Shown: positions 41,706-54,564, counted from the stretch's first letter. The stretch is 64,000 bases of DNA from Pseudeuparius sepicola (GCA_963920635.1 OY987300.1:58425415-58489414); one strand, 5' to 3'. The notes: a model not told the origin generated them from the letters alone. Numbers and translations: made by a program.

Positions 41706-42716
41706 TCAACTAAGTAATTTAATGAATATTCAGAAAACTCAACATGTTTTATACAAATTTAACACCCTCTGTATTTCGTACAGGGCCTCCAAATAAAAAA
41801 GGTTATAAAACAAACTGGCAATATATTTCGATATTTTGCAGATCCTAGGAGTCTGTTCACTTAAAACTAATCCACCCAGTATACTTGGGCTTAAAATTTT
41901 CAGAAATTGTACCTTTTTAAAACGTGGTTAAATTTATTTTGAACTTGCACTTCCATTCCGTTTGCTGAATACTAAGGTACCTAGTTTATTCACTCAACAG
42001 TCAATACAAAAGCACCAACGCATGTCTGTCGGCACTGAACAGTTGGAACGTACGTACTTATTTACCTCATTTGTCTATTTTAAGACATTTCAAATATTAA
42101 TAAGACAAGACGTGCCAAGGAAACAGAAGAGCGGTGAATTACAAGGAAATGTCATTAGTTATTAATGGTGAATTAGACAAGTTGACATTTTGATTCCAGA
42201 CAGACTTGATGAGTGTCCTGGTTTCTATCCAACTAGACGTTTTCCATATTAATGAGTCGTACATTTTTGGGTGTCAAAATGTCCCATTTTAAGAGATCAA
42301 ATCAACCATTTTCAGGAAAATAATTTTTGCATAAGGTGAAAGTTTCGGATCCTCCAATCCAAGTACCCAAGTACAGTAATTGCAATTATTAGCCTTAATA
42401 AGGCTGTAGTGTTTCGGGGAAAATGCTACCAGTTCTATCGAATCATATAGGTAAAAGTTTATTAGGTTACATTACGTCGGCGATTCAACTATAGCCCAAT
42501 GAAGCAAATTACCTGGTGTCTCATTTTGACGAAAACTGCTAAATATATTATAGCTCCCTACAAAAATGTTTAACGAGCAAAGAAAAATTCTGAAATTTGG
42601 TATGTAATATAATACCTGCAAGAAGAAATCATGAAAAAGCACACAAAAAAAATTGGGTATCTTTAACTAATTGACCCCTCATTTGAGATGCCTATGATGA
42701 AGAATGTCAGACTATA
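41706..42716. other. Intergenic, no gene recognised
   Basis: The only sizeable ORF (41962-42165) has no motif. Confidence 0.45.
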
Positions 42717-42718
42717 TA

Positions 42719-43966
42719 CAGGCTATCAAACTTTAAAACTGTACAAATCCGTAAAATCTTCATTTTTGGAGATAATCGCCTAAACTTTTTTTTTGTTTGA
42801 AAGGCCTTCAAAAATCACTTCTTTTGATTTTCCCGTCATTTTCAAAATGCAAATACAGGGCCGGCTGCGATTTTTTTATACCCCCGATTTTTACGAAAAC
42901 CATTTAGCGATTTTTTATTTAAAATCTGACACCACAGTGTTAATCAGAACACCCCAAAACCCTTATATACCAAATTTGAATAAAAAATATACAGGTAGTT
43001 CCATTCTGCAGGGTGTCAAAATTGAGCAAAATAGGAATTTTAAAGGCATCTGCCAAGTCAAGTGTGCCATGGAATCCCTTCAAAACAGTTGAATGGTCAA
43101 TAGGACCACTCAAGGTGTTGGTGTGCAAAGGTCCAATAGAAAATATACAGAGTGTTCTTATCTGTGCCATCTCAAATTACCGACTTTTTGGAACTTTATA
43201 CGGGTCAAAAATCGAGTATATCAAAACCGCTCCACATACTATAAACGAACTAAATCTAAAAAATACAGAAGCCTGCCAGTCAGTAAGTCCATATCAGTTA
43301 AGGTGGCTGGTGTGCCACAACAGGAAAGGCACAGAAAATGTATCATCTTGGACAGTGCCTTTGTTGAGAAAGGTCCAATAATTTAAATTGTTTTTATTTG
43401 CTGGTTGGCATTTTATAAAGAAATAAATTACTTTTGTGTTTATTAATATTTTTTCAATGATTCCAAAGCACTCCTGACCAGTATAAAGTTTAATAAAAAT
43501 TCAGAATTTTGAGATGGCTCAGAGAAAAATACCCTGTATATTTTTGTGGTAAATCTTTTCATACCAACATTTTCAGTGGTCCTGTTGACCATTTAACTGT
43601 TTTGAAAGGATTCTATGGCACACTTGACTTGCCAGATGTCTTTAAAATTTGTATTTTGCTCAACTTTGACACCATACAGAATGAAACTTCCTGTATATTT
43701 TTTGTTCAAATTTGGTATATGGGGGTTTTGGGAGGTTCTGATTAACGTTGTGGGGTCAGATTTTAAATAAAAAAATCCCTAAACGGTTTTCGTGAAAATC
43801 GGGTGTATAAAAAAAACGCAGCCGGCCCTGGATTTGAATTTTGAAAATGGCAAGAACTTCAGAAGAAGCGGTTTTTGAAGGCCTTTTAAACAAAAAAAAG
43901 TTTATGCGATTATCTCCAAAAATGAAGATTTTACGGATTTGTACAGTTTTAAAGTTGGACACCCTG
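42719..43966. mobile_element. Fold-back element with ~480-bp inverted arms, 1,248 bp
   Basis: Flanked by TA on both sides; ends CAGGCTATC and its near-complement GGACACCCTG. Left arm 42719-43195 and right arm about 43505-43966 are inverted copies with moderate divergence. ORFs inside (e.g. 43013-43381) have no homology. Tc1/mariner-type by TA flanks and CAGGGTG ends. Confidence 0.8.
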
Positions 43967-43969
43967 TAT

Positions 43970-45262
43970 ATCTGTGAATGTCAGATCTCGGCATACGGAA
44001 ATCTTTGCGCGTAAACTCTACTTGCCAATAAACAATTCTCATCACTTGCGCCCAAACAGTAAATCATTCTTACCAATTCTTCTTTCGAAAAATTCATTTT
44101 CAATGTAAAAATGTTTCGTTTGAGTGATAGACTGACAGCGTCAAAGCCTCTGTCAAAGCAGTTTCTTGATTTTTGTGCAATTATTGTTTCCATGGCCAAC
44201 TAAGCAAACATTTTTCTAATCGAAACGCGAGTATTGTGGATTTTAAGGGAGAAATTAGGAAAAAGTGAAAAGAACTCGATAACTATTACAGTAAGGTATA
44301 GGACGTGCTTAATAAAAAAGAAAGCTTATCGTCTTGTGAATATTTTAAGATAAAAAAATATGGGGCATTCCATTTGAAAATAATAAGATATGGCTGTTTG
44401 AAGTTTCTGGTTTTTTGTACAGTATTGCGAACACCCTGTAGAATATTATCAGATTTTCATAGGGGCATCAAGTAAGTGAATCCATGCACTAATAACCTGC
44501 AAAAGATTTGGCTTTTAAGATTTCGAGTAAATGAAATATGCTTGATTTTATCGACATGTGCAAACGGCGATTTTTTGAAAAAACATTAAATATCTCAAAA
44601 ACGGTAGAATTTTGCTATAGGTAATGCTTAACAAAAAGTGTGTAGAATTCTTAGGACAATCCAGAAATGTAATAAAATATAGGGCGTTCCATTTAAAATA
44701 ACAAAGTTGCGTCTCGTACCGCATTTATGGAGCACCCTGTATATTCGAAAATATTTTCGGGTGATGCGCCTTAGAGCATCATACAACTTTGTATTTAAAT
44801 TTTTTTTACTAGCATCACCCTGTAAGGAGATATCGTCCGTTATCGCACTAAATGGACACCCTGTATATATAAGTTGTAGCCAGGAGAGAGGTTTCCAAAA
44901 AATCGAAAATTTCAGTCCTGCGCCAATGCGCGGAAACTATAAAACTTATCTAAAATCTGATTGGTCCAGCAAATTCATCTCAAAAAAGTAGTACAGTGAC
45001 GTGAAAACCGCAACCCTCTAGCTTTAATAATAACCGAGATTTTTGAGAAAAACACCCAAAAACACCCAAAATGGGACACCCTGTACAATAGATGCGGTTA
45101 CAAATTTTCCAAAAAATGAAGTCTTGCTATTTTTACAAGCTCTTATTTAACTTGCATTTTACCAATATGTATGTAAGTTTAGAACCACTTCTTGACATCC
45201 GATTGAGCTGAAATTTTGCATACATTTTTAGTTCCGGTGACAATACAATACCTATGCAATAC
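43970..45262. other. Intergenic cluster of CACCCTGTA ends
   Basis: Exact CACCCTGT at 44430, 44734, 44818, 44860 and 45079, and two GGGC(A/G)TTCCATTT segments (44362, 44682). Looks like nested, decayed small elements; no gene. Confidence 0.5.
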
Positions 45263-45264
45263 TC

Positions 45265-45545
45265 AACTCAAATACTTTTAAAATGGCCGCCGCTTCAAGA
45301 TGGCAGATGATGTGTATTTTTTGTCAACACTTTAATAAGGGTATCAAACGAATGGGCTTAAAGAATAGCAAGTTAGTAACATCACACTAACTTCAATATG
45401 GCCGCCGCTCCAAGCTGGCGGATTACAGTTTCTTTTCAACCCCCTTAATATGGATATCGAATGAAAGGGCTTGAAGAGTAGAAAACGATAAAGTTAGTGA
45501 CAACACACTATATCCAATATGGCGCCCGCCCCAAGATGGTGGATT
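45265..45545 (+). repeat. Three tandem units with ATGGCCGCC / CAAGATGGC motifs
   Basis: Units of about 115 and 121 bp, each starting ATGGCCGCC (45283, 45398) or ATGGCGCCC (45519) and followed by CAAGATGGC-like words. Diverged, so old. The GATGGC/GCCAT words resemble YY1/PHO sites. Confidence 0.75.
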
Positions 45546-45912
45546 ATACCTATTTCTTCACAAATCAAAAAGCTTGTCGCGCGAATTGCAAAGAATATAA
45601 ATACTTTGGTAAGTAGGTACTTGCTTATCAACCAATCACTGTCCAATAAAATAAATTGGTACCTACTTTCATGAACATTTCGCTTGACAAGCTTTTTATT
45701 TATTCGTTTTAGTACATGGCTTAAATAAAGCTTGTTTTTAAAAATTATATTTTATCTTTTATTTTATTTTGCTAGATGTTGATGTAAGAACATTATAGTA
45801 GGCAATGCGACAATGGAATACTTTAATTTTTGGCATTATCTGTCTGTGATATTCAATATTGCTTTCATAGCCATAATTAAATCTTGTATTACGGCTGGGT
45901 TAAGTGATTGTA

Positions 45913-47414
45913 CAGGGTGGTCAGATAAGAATGCATAGTGCTGTATCTCGGAAACTATTCGTCGTAGAGACTTGCGGTAAAAAATTTTAGAATAAAATGG
46001 CCAAGAGAAAAACCTGGAAGTTATTTTCAGATTTCCAAGATAGTAACCGCCATCTTAAACTTTTAAAGTGATTTTTCACTGAAATCCAGCTAGTAATGTT
46101 ACCAAAATAATATATGCTTTTTAAAGGTAAGCTTTATTCGAGTAATTTTTGTTAACACTTTTTGACATATCTATTAAAATAAAGTGGTGGGGAGTGATTA
46201 AATGTTTTTTTTTATAAACAGCTGTAACTCCTAAATGACTGAACGGATTTTAACAAACTTGGTCTCGTTGGAAAAAGGATTTATTGGTCGATCAAACCCA
46301 TCTTACCCGTGATATGTCTAAGTCTCAGTGATGCCGCTAGAGCGCGTTTTTTGATATAATAACAGAAAAAATTAAATGCAATAATATTACTTTTTTTTCA
46401 TAAAAATGTAGTGAAATAATACCTAAATAGGCTAGTGAAAACCGTATCTCGATATCCTATTCCTAGCTGAAAATATCAAAGAAAGAAAATTTAGTTTTAT
46501 CATAAAATTTTAAAAAGACGCTGTTACACCGGTATTTATTCTTATTTGTCTTTTTTTAAGATTTAATGATAAACTTTCATAATTTTATCATTTTTTAATT
46601 ATAAAAGTAGGTATACTTAGTTCAAAAAATTAAAAAAAAAAAACGTGTAGGGGCATAATAATCAATGCATTTAATATGCAAGTGCAAGGTAGGCGAAATA
46701 CGAAGGGTAGGCCATGGAAGAAAAACAAATGCCTAAAATCAACTTGTCAACAAATATTTAAATCCTATTCCTAACTGAAAATGTTTTTTTTAATAAAACT
46801 AATGCTTCCTTAAATGTTCGAACTGTCTTCCATCCAATGTTGACAAGTTGATTTTAGGCATACCCTTCGTATTTTGCCTACCTTGCACTTGCATATTAAA
46901 TGCATTGATTATTATGCCCCTACAATTTAATTTTGCAATTTTCTGTTATTTTATCAAAAAACGCGCTCTAGCGGCATCACTGAGACTTAGACATATCACG
47001 GGTAAGATGGATTTGATGGACCAATAAATGCTTTTTCCAACGAGACCAAGTTTGTTAAAATCCGTTCAGTCATATAGGAGTTACAGCTGTTTATTTAAAA
47101 AAAAAACATTGAATCACTCCCTACCACTTTATTTTAATAGATACGTCAAAAAGTGTTAAACAAAAATTACCCGAATAAAGCTTACCTTTAAAAAGCATAT
47201 ATTATTTTGGTAACATTACTAGGTGGATTTCAGTGAAAAATCACTTTAAATGTTTAAGATGGCGGTTACACCCCTGGTGACTATCTTGGAAATCTGAAAA
47301 TAATTTCCAGGTTTTTCTCTTGGCCACTTTATTCTAAAAAATTTTTACCGCAAGTCTCTACTACGAATAGTTTCCGAGATACAGCACTTTGCATTCTTAT
47401 CTGACCATACCCTG
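45913..47414. mobile_element. Near-complete 1.5-kb palindromic (fold-back) element
   Basis: TA flanks; CAGGGTGGTC at the left, complement of CAGGGTATGGTC at the right. Left and right halves match inverted through essentially the whole length, including AAGATGGCGGTTAC and the central GGGGCATAATAATCAATGC block. Divergence is a few percent with small indels. Confidence 0.85.
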
Positions 47415-48006
47415 TACAGTTGAAAATAACAGGTTTGCAGCCAAAAAATATTTAATATAGGATAAATGCTTATAAGAGTTCTCAGTATACAAGAGGGATA
47501 TCTGACAGAAATATTGACTTTTGCGTCATCTATAACACACAGAAATCTAGTTAGTCTCCGTGAGTCTCCCAAAACAACATGAATTCTTGGATGGTCGTCG
47601 ACAGCGAATAGGGAAGAAGCTGTTAATTAAAAATCCGTTCCTGTTGATCTAACATTTGCCCCTTATTAAAAAACTTGTATATCGAAAAGGAATAAGTAAC
47701 CTGGGCTTTAAATAGTTGTGTGGGATATTTGCGTTTGTCTTCGGTTAGTTTATACTGCCTTTTTTCTCGATATGTTATTACAAAAGTTTCTAAATCAAGT
47801 GACGGGAATACAAGAGCACGGATTTTAAAATATACAAGAGTGCGCAATGCGTCAACTTGTATTCCTTTAAATATTAAGTAAATTTTACGCATCAAAAACA
47901 TATAAAAACACTTTAAAATTACTAGTTCATTACTTTTAGAGTGAAATGAGCACTTATAAAAGAAAAAGTTCAAGGAAACTAGTAGGAAACTTTGTGTGTT
48001 AGAAGC

Positions 48007-48042
48007 ACCTGAGTTAGAAAACCGCGGTTTTCTAACTCAGGT
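48007..48042. repeat. Perfect 36-bp palindrome
   Basis: ACCTGAGTTAGAAAACCG followed directly by its reverse complement, no spacer, no mismatch. Confidence 0.9.
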
Positions 48043-48099
48043 CCAGCTCGCGAGAAAACCATTGCATTATAGGGCTAACAACTCCAGATAAAATAAATT

Positions 48100-48490
48100 C
48101 TTCCAATTCAACTATACCTCCTTTAAGCCAGAAGATTTAAAACCTCTTCCAAAGTTAGAAGCAGAGGAGCATACAGAAGAAAACATAATCAGAAGTCCTA
48201 AATTCTCACTAGCCCTCCAGTTAACGACTTGCTAGAAGACAAATTGAAAAACAAAAATAAATCAGTTAAACAGAAGGTGCCAAATGTTACTGATAAAGGA
48301 AACATAAAGATAAAAGAAAAGCAAAGAAAGATTTAGAAAAGAAGAGTAAATGAAAATTTCGAAGGTACCTACTAAACCTAGCAAAAAAATGAAATTGAAG
48401 AAGTGTAGGTATATTATTCTGGTTATGTTATGTAGATTGGATTCAATGTCACGAGTGTAAAATGTGGTGGCATGAAAATTGTACAGCATA
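48100..48490 (+). pseudogene. Remnant of a pogo/CENP-B-type transposase C-terminus
   Basis: Fragments in shifting frames: FKPEDLKPLPKLEAEEHTEE, then after several lesions LCYVDWIQCHECKMWWHENC, a PHD-like zinc end (C..C...W.H..C). These are typical of the region after the DDE domain in insect pogo-like elements. The catalytic part was not seen. Confidence 0.6.
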
Positions 48491-48883
48491 TATGAAACTT
48501 CATATGCGACCATTGTGTATAGTTGCGTACCTACTCTTATAATCTCAATTGCGCACTCTTGTAAACTGGGGTATACAAGAGTACGCATTGATTCTGTTTT
48601 TTAAAAATATTTTTCTTGAGTTTTCTTGAATATTTATGTAACAATGTCCAATCAAAATATTACAATATATGGTTAATTATGTACTGCCCTCTACCGGTGC
48701 GAATATCAACACTAATAAATATATAGGTATTACCAGTTACCCCGAGTGGTCTCCATAATGTTATAGGGCGAAGTATAGCTCCAATTGAACAATTTTTCAG
48801 AAAAATGTCTATATGCGTATTTGTAAAATATTATCTTGTCATTATTTTCATTACACTTTTGTGAATCATATGCTGCCGCCTTA

Positions 48884-48961
48884 TGGACTGTTATAACCTA
48901 TAATTTCTTTGGACTGTTATAACCTATAATTTCTTTGGACTGTTATAACCTATAATTTCTT
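48884..48961. repeat. Three exact 26-bp tandem repeats
   Basis: TGGACTGTTATAACCTATAA... repeated three times at 26-bp spacing. A second minisatellite (29 bp, twice, AATATTTATCCAAAAATAAA...) lies at 49051-49109. Confidence 0.9.
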
Positions 48962-50290
48962 CAGAGCAAAAGTTTATATACTACCTAGTTCCCCGCAAAT
49001 TTAACCTATAGCTCCCTCTAAGCAAGCAGTTGGTACTTCCAAAACAATTAATATTTATCCAAAAATAAAAACAGCTACAATATTTATCCAAAAATAAAAA
49101 CAGCTACAAATTTGCATTGTTAAGACCCAGTAACTTAAAGATAAATTCTACAATTAAACCCAGGCATTACAGTCGTTTTGATAATATTGAACATTTTTTA
49201 ACTAGAAGGGTTATTGAATATTATGATAGACCGATATCTATATAACATTGGAGACAATTGGGGACAACTGTAGGAATATAATTAACGATATGGTGTAGAA
49301 TTGTTTATGAATTACTATAGTTACTATAGTTAGCCCATGCGTATTATGACAATAACTATGGCAATATTGGATATCAGAGACAGATAGTGCCAACAATTAA
49401 AGTGGCCCTTAGTCAGTGCCTACTAATATTCTTACATCACAATCTAACAAAAAAATAGCTAGACAACTTTATTTTTTGCAAAATTTGTCCCCGCATTTAT
49501 TGTATTTCTGCCATATATAGCTATAACCTCATCGCAAAGTCGCATTGGCTAACTATACGGTATCTACCCATTAACAAAGACGTTAGGTATCTTTCCCTTA
49601 TTCCTCGTAAATTTTGACTCTATTATTTCACCAATTAATTAAATCACTAATTTGTCAAACCACAAAAAGTTTACCTCATTATCCCAGCTTAGTTACGCAG
49701 GTTATTTTATGATGTTGATTACACTCCGAATACTTGCCTATAACATAATATTTGATACATTTAAGTTGTCATTTCCACGAAAATATTACCAAATCACTTT
49801 TTTGGCAACTTGTACCTACCTTCAAATCATTTTTCTATTTCTTCTTACCAACGTAGTAACAAATCGTTTATTAGACACACCTATATAGAGAGAAGCGATT
49901 TCATTATTACTCAAAATTGGTGGTTGTTCTGAAGGTCTGTAAGAAAAACCGAAAAAACATTTTTGACTACCTACTTGAGTCGCCATTCAGATTTTAAAGT
50001 AATAATTACTCGAATTCGTTACTGAAACGTAGGAATATGAAATATTAGGTAATGTAAAACGTCTAACAATTTTTTTGGACATACAAATCCACTCAAGTGG
50101 AATTAGGCATTTTTCGTGTCCATAAAAAAATTGCGATCCCAAGAGACTCGCACGATGACGGTTTGGTGAAGTGAAAATAATGTGACGTTTCGCCTCTTTC
50201 TCACTCCCACGGGGCGGACAGAGGCTGCGTAACGGAAAGGTAGAACCGGCTGATAAGTGGCAGCACAATAAAGTGGGAGGAGTAAAACGT
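48962..50290. other. Upstream flank of Dfd
   Basis: Apart from the 29-bp minisatellite, AT-rich to about 50100, then GC-richer approaching the gene. No coding frame recognised; any proximal cis-control of Dfd would lie here (inference). Confidence 0.45.
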
Positions 50291-50294
50291 TTCC

Positions 50295-50888
50295 AACTCT
50301 AAGCCTTTATACCAACCTCCAGCCAGTCGCATCGTGGCAGCCCGTGGAGAAGCTACACTCTCCCTGTGCTTTGTTTCAATCCTATTTGTAAAAAGGCGGT
50401 ATTTCTTTTATCGCAGTGGCAGTTAGTGACACTTTATATTTCCGTGTCCGCGCAGCGTTGCTAGTGCGAGGAGGAGCCGCGCTGCCCCATTGATTTTTTG
50501 GAGAAAATCCCTAACGATTTTCCGGACTGTTTAAAATTATTATGTAACAAGAAGTGAAGATGATCGTGGCAGGATAATTTTTCCAAGTTATCCTTGATTC
50601 GGAAGGAAACAAGCGGAGAAACGTGCAGTTGTTTACCGCGTGTGGCCGCGCCGACCCCCACTCGGGCGCCAGAGAGCCGTCATCCATCATGGTGCGTGAC
50701 GTCACGGCACGCTATTGGAGTTCCTCGAGTCACGTGGTTAGTTAATTGGGCGCTGTGGGCGTTACGCGGCCTCCAGTGCAAGAGGGACTGGCTGGGAGTA
50801 GGGGAAGGGAAAAAAGAACTTGCAATAACACAGTGCGTTCGTAAGTCCCCATACTGAGAGCTTTTCCTTTGGCGCTTCAGAAAAATTA
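50295..50888 (+). promoter_or_regulatory. Dfd: Dfd promoter and 5' leader region
   Basis: GC-rich against its AT-rich surroundings. A TTTATA word (50306-50311) and CAGTCG (50324) are possible core elements, but their spacing is too short for a standard TATA/Inr pair, so the start is uncertain. The leader contains a palindromic CRE, CGTGACGTCACG (50695-50706), an E-box CACGTG (50731-50736), and upstream ATGs, including one just before the CRE. Confidence 0.5.
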
Positions 50889-51630
50889 ATGATCATGAGT
50901 TCGTTTCTGATGAACCCCGTGCCCGGGAGTTTGCCGTCAACTTATCAACAGTCGCAACATATTTCGGCAAGTGTGGTAGTGGACCCTAAGTTTCCGCCTA
51001 GTGAAGAATACAGCCAAAACAGTTACATCCCCTCGCCAACGGACAATTTTTTTGGGAATCACCATCTGAATCAGCAGCAGCATCATTTGCAGTACGGATA
51101 CCACAACCACCACCAGTCTGCCTCATATGGGACGTCAGCTGTTCCACTTTCGAACTCAGGCTATAGCACTTACGGTAACTACTACCACCCGCAGCTTCAC
51201 CATGGCCCTCCTTTGCATACGCACCAAATCCGGCCACCTTTGCCCATACATCAACCCCAACAGCAGTCGCTAGTCAACTGCGGATCGCTGCAAAATAGCC
51301 ACTCACAACCCCCAGTCACAAGTTCCTCGAATATTCTCCAGAACCTAGCGGACATTTCGCCGAACGTTTCCCAACCTAGTGATGTGAACTCTAGTGTGTG
51401 TAGTCCGGCTTCGATAGGACATGGACAAGAATCCAGGAGTTCTCCTCCCGGCGGCCATTCTCTCCAAGAGTTGGGTTTACGGCTAGAAGACACTAACCAA
51501 TCTGATGAACAAGATGACCTGGATGATGGTCAAGGCAGTTCAACCAACAACGATGAGGAAGATGAAGAAGATGAAAATGGTGATAGAAAAATTTACCCCT
51601 GGATGAGGAAACTGCATGTAGCTGGAGCAT
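50889..51630 (+). CDS. Dfd: Deformed (Hox4) homeotic protein, exon 1
   Basis: Encodes the N-terminal 247 residues of a Hox4-class transcription factor that specifies gnathal (mandibular/maxillary) segments. MIMSSFLM at the start and VDPKFPPSEEYSQNSYIP (31-48) are the Hox4 signature; the double-Met start is shared with vertebrate Hox4 proteins, which supports 50889 over 50895. The middle is Gln/His/Tyr/Ser-rich; an acidic tract (DEEDEEDENG) precedes the Exd/Pbx-binding hexapeptide YPWM (236-239, YPWMRKLHVAG). The exon ends at a consensus donor, GCAT|GTAAGT (51631), phase 1. The frame continues open to 51821 only because of chance readthrough. The homeobox exon is not in view. Confidence 0.95.
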
Positions 51631-53647
51631 GTAAGTATTTCATATGTGTTAACTTTTTCTTAGCTCATAGATATTTTAACGCGGCCTCTATAATAGTTGT
51701 TGTGCCTATATTTATTATTAGTGTTGTTGAGTGCAGCCTAAATAACTCGTTTTATATGGCGGTACAATCTCTTTGCTATTGTTATAATACAGAAAACCGA
51801 GTTTCTTATTTGTTGACGTAGCTAATTATTGTAACATGTTGTCAAATGTTTTCCCAAAAGCCAATATCAGATGGAAAACAATTATTAACAACGAAAGACC
51901 TGGATTATATATTATATTATCTTTATGTCGGATATGACACTCTTACAAAATTTTACACCCCTTTAGTATATAAAATATTGGTTTATATAATTTATGCTTT
52001 AGTCATCTGCGGTTGCTTATTTTCTTTCCGTAAACCATGAGAAGCTTTCGATATGATGAGATTGATAAAGTCGATCAAGATTAAGATTATGTCCGTCTTT
52101 AATATGTATCTTTACATGGGTTACTACCAGCTTATAAAATACCACACCGTGTTTACCTGTGTAGTGACAAAGCAATTTTTTAAATTGAAATGTTTGGCGA
52201 ACCAGTTTCGTTTCTTATATATACAACATTGTTTAAATGAGCCGTGCTGCGATGGGTTCAATAACATTAATAATATAATAATCGACAAATAATATTAACG
52301 AATAAAAATAGAATGTCGAGCAAAAAGTAGATATAATTTTAAATAGATTTTTTAGTTACCTATAAAAAGGTTTCCTCATGTGACCGTATAGCTAGGCAGG
52401 AGTTCTTTAAGATTGCCCCCTGATACGAAAAAGATAAGAAGGTAATAGGACCACACGCAGGGTCTGCGAAAGAAGAAAAATAACCGAAATCATTCAAAGC
52501 AATAAACACAAAGTCAAAACACCATCAAATACCTATCGAGAGGACCCATGAAAGATGGCTCAAAACTCAGACCGCAATCAGTTATTTAGACCGAGGCCTC
52601 TTGTCCTACACAATGCTTTAAGTGCCATCAATTTATTATCTTTTATTCGTAAATGGCCGTCGATTTGTAACCTCTCAGTGGAACAGTGCCTCTATGACCT
52701 CGGTCGCAGCTTAAAATGGTGCATAAAGTGAATCCTATTGTTGCGAATGGCACATTTTGGTCGGAATCGAAATGAGCCACTTCGAAATTTGTTACAGATT
52801 TATCTGTTTGTTGGTGGTGCTAGATAAATGGGCCGCAATTTGTAAACTTTCGAGGGTTGACATCGTACAGGCATGCCGCTGCTTTGGCAGCTCTAACTTG
52901 CCTTTAAATAATGTAAAAGAGATTTTAAGACTAAAATGGCTCTTCTTCACTAGGTTGAAGTTAGGTAATTTCGAGTATTTGTAGAAAGAAATAACATGTT
53001 ATGTACTTTCATATGATTGTTAAAGCAAAGCGATTTTTAATGTAACAACAAAATATATATCCCGCCACATTTTGAGTCAATAAGAGTATACGTATACGTA
53101 ATACGAGTATATACATGATCGACATTATGTGCAGTCAACGTCGCCAAAGCGCATGCATGCGATTGTTGTCATTTAGTGACGCTGTCTCAATGTTTCTACG
53201 TATGAAACGAAGACAAATACACTGAGCTGCTTGTTAGTGCGTCCTTCGCTCGGTAACGATGATTGCACCCTGTGAGTTCACTCATTACCAATATTAAAGT
53301 CAGCTATTTGTCATTCATTCAAAATTTGAAATAGGAAACTTAAATATGCAAAAAACAGATACATAGGTAATAGCAAATCCTTGACAACACTGCTAGAGTC
53401 TATACCAATCGAGGTTTTAAGGGCGCGACTTTACGCCCCTAGAAAATGTGAGCCAGACATTTTACCTCAAAAGAAAAAATACGTTTGAGCTTTATTTTCA
53501 ACATAACTCGTGTTGCATTTATAAAAAAAGTGTGAAAGATTCCCATTGTGACAGCTTCTAACATAGCATTGGCTTATAGTAAAAATAAATTGAGATGATA
53601 TTATAGAAATATTTTCTAAAATTTATTTGTGGCGTAATCAGATCCAT

Positions 53648-54564
53648 AGATAAAGAAAATCATGTGGCAAATTTTTGTAACAACTATCAGAAGTCTTAAT
53701 AAGAAGTATGTATAGTAATGAATAGTTGATTGTTAAAGCATACAATTATGCAAATAGGATAAAATGCAAGCAGAAAGTACCTACATTAATCGATGCCACC
53801 CCAGTAAGATTTTAAGATAATATTTTTATATCGTTCTATTGAATTTTAATTGAGTTTTTCGCCACTAAACTGGTTAAAAGGCAACTTTTTCAAATTGCCT
53901 GGAAAATTAATAAATTCTTAACAGTAAATAAACTAAACTTTGAACTTGTAACTCAAAAAATATCTTCAACAAATTTGTTTCCTGAGCTTTCGGATAATAA
54001 ATCTTCCTCCTTTCTCAAAGATCATATCAAAGTGAAATGACAGATTTATAATAGCAGCTTGTCTATATTTACATAAATATGTCAATCCATTTTTTGCGTT
54101 AGATAATTTGAAGAACTTCTCTAATAATCTGAAATCGTTGCGCAAACATTAAGCCCATACCTTATTTGTTCTAAATATTTTCCAAAATTTATTTGTGGCG
54201 TAAATCTGTCATTTCACTTTGACGTGAAAGGAAACAAATTTGTTGAAGATATTTTTTGATCTACAAGTTCAAAGTTTAGTTCATTTACTGTTAAGAATTT
54301 ATTAATTTTTCAGGCAATTTGAAAAAGTTGTCTTTTAATCAGTTTGGTGGCGAAAAACCCAATTAAAATTCAATGGAACGATATAGAAATATTATCTTAA
54401 AATCTTACTGGTGTGGCATCGATTAATGTAGGTACTTTCTGCTCGCATTTTATCCTATTTGCATAATTGTTTGCTTTGACAATCAACTATTCATTACTAT
54501 ACATACTTCTTATTAAGACTTCTGATAGTTGTTACAAAAATTTACCACATGATTTTCTTTATCT
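53648..54564. mobile_element. Fold-back element in the Dfd intron
   Basis: Arms 53648-54052 and 54207-54564 are inverted copies (outer AGATAAAGAAAATCATGTGG, inner AAGTGAAATGACAGA) with about 5% differences and an asymmetric stretch near 53985-54030. Segment ATTTATTTGTGGCGTAA is present as a direct repeat at 53628 and 54187. Confidence 0.75.

Noticed and set aside
43013..43386. 122- and 97-codon ORFs as genes
   Set aside because: They lie inside the fold-back element's arms and resemble inverted non-coding sequence.
44425..44445. mir-10, expected between Scr and Dfd, at ACCCTGTAGA
   Set aside because: Only the first ten bases fit the mature sequence and they belong to a CACCCTGTA transposon end; no hairpin.
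51631..51821. Continuation of the Dfd protein after VAGA
   Set aside because: A consensus GTAAGT donor occurs right after the hexapeptide, where Hox4 genes are split; the extra 63 codons are hydrophobic readthrough.
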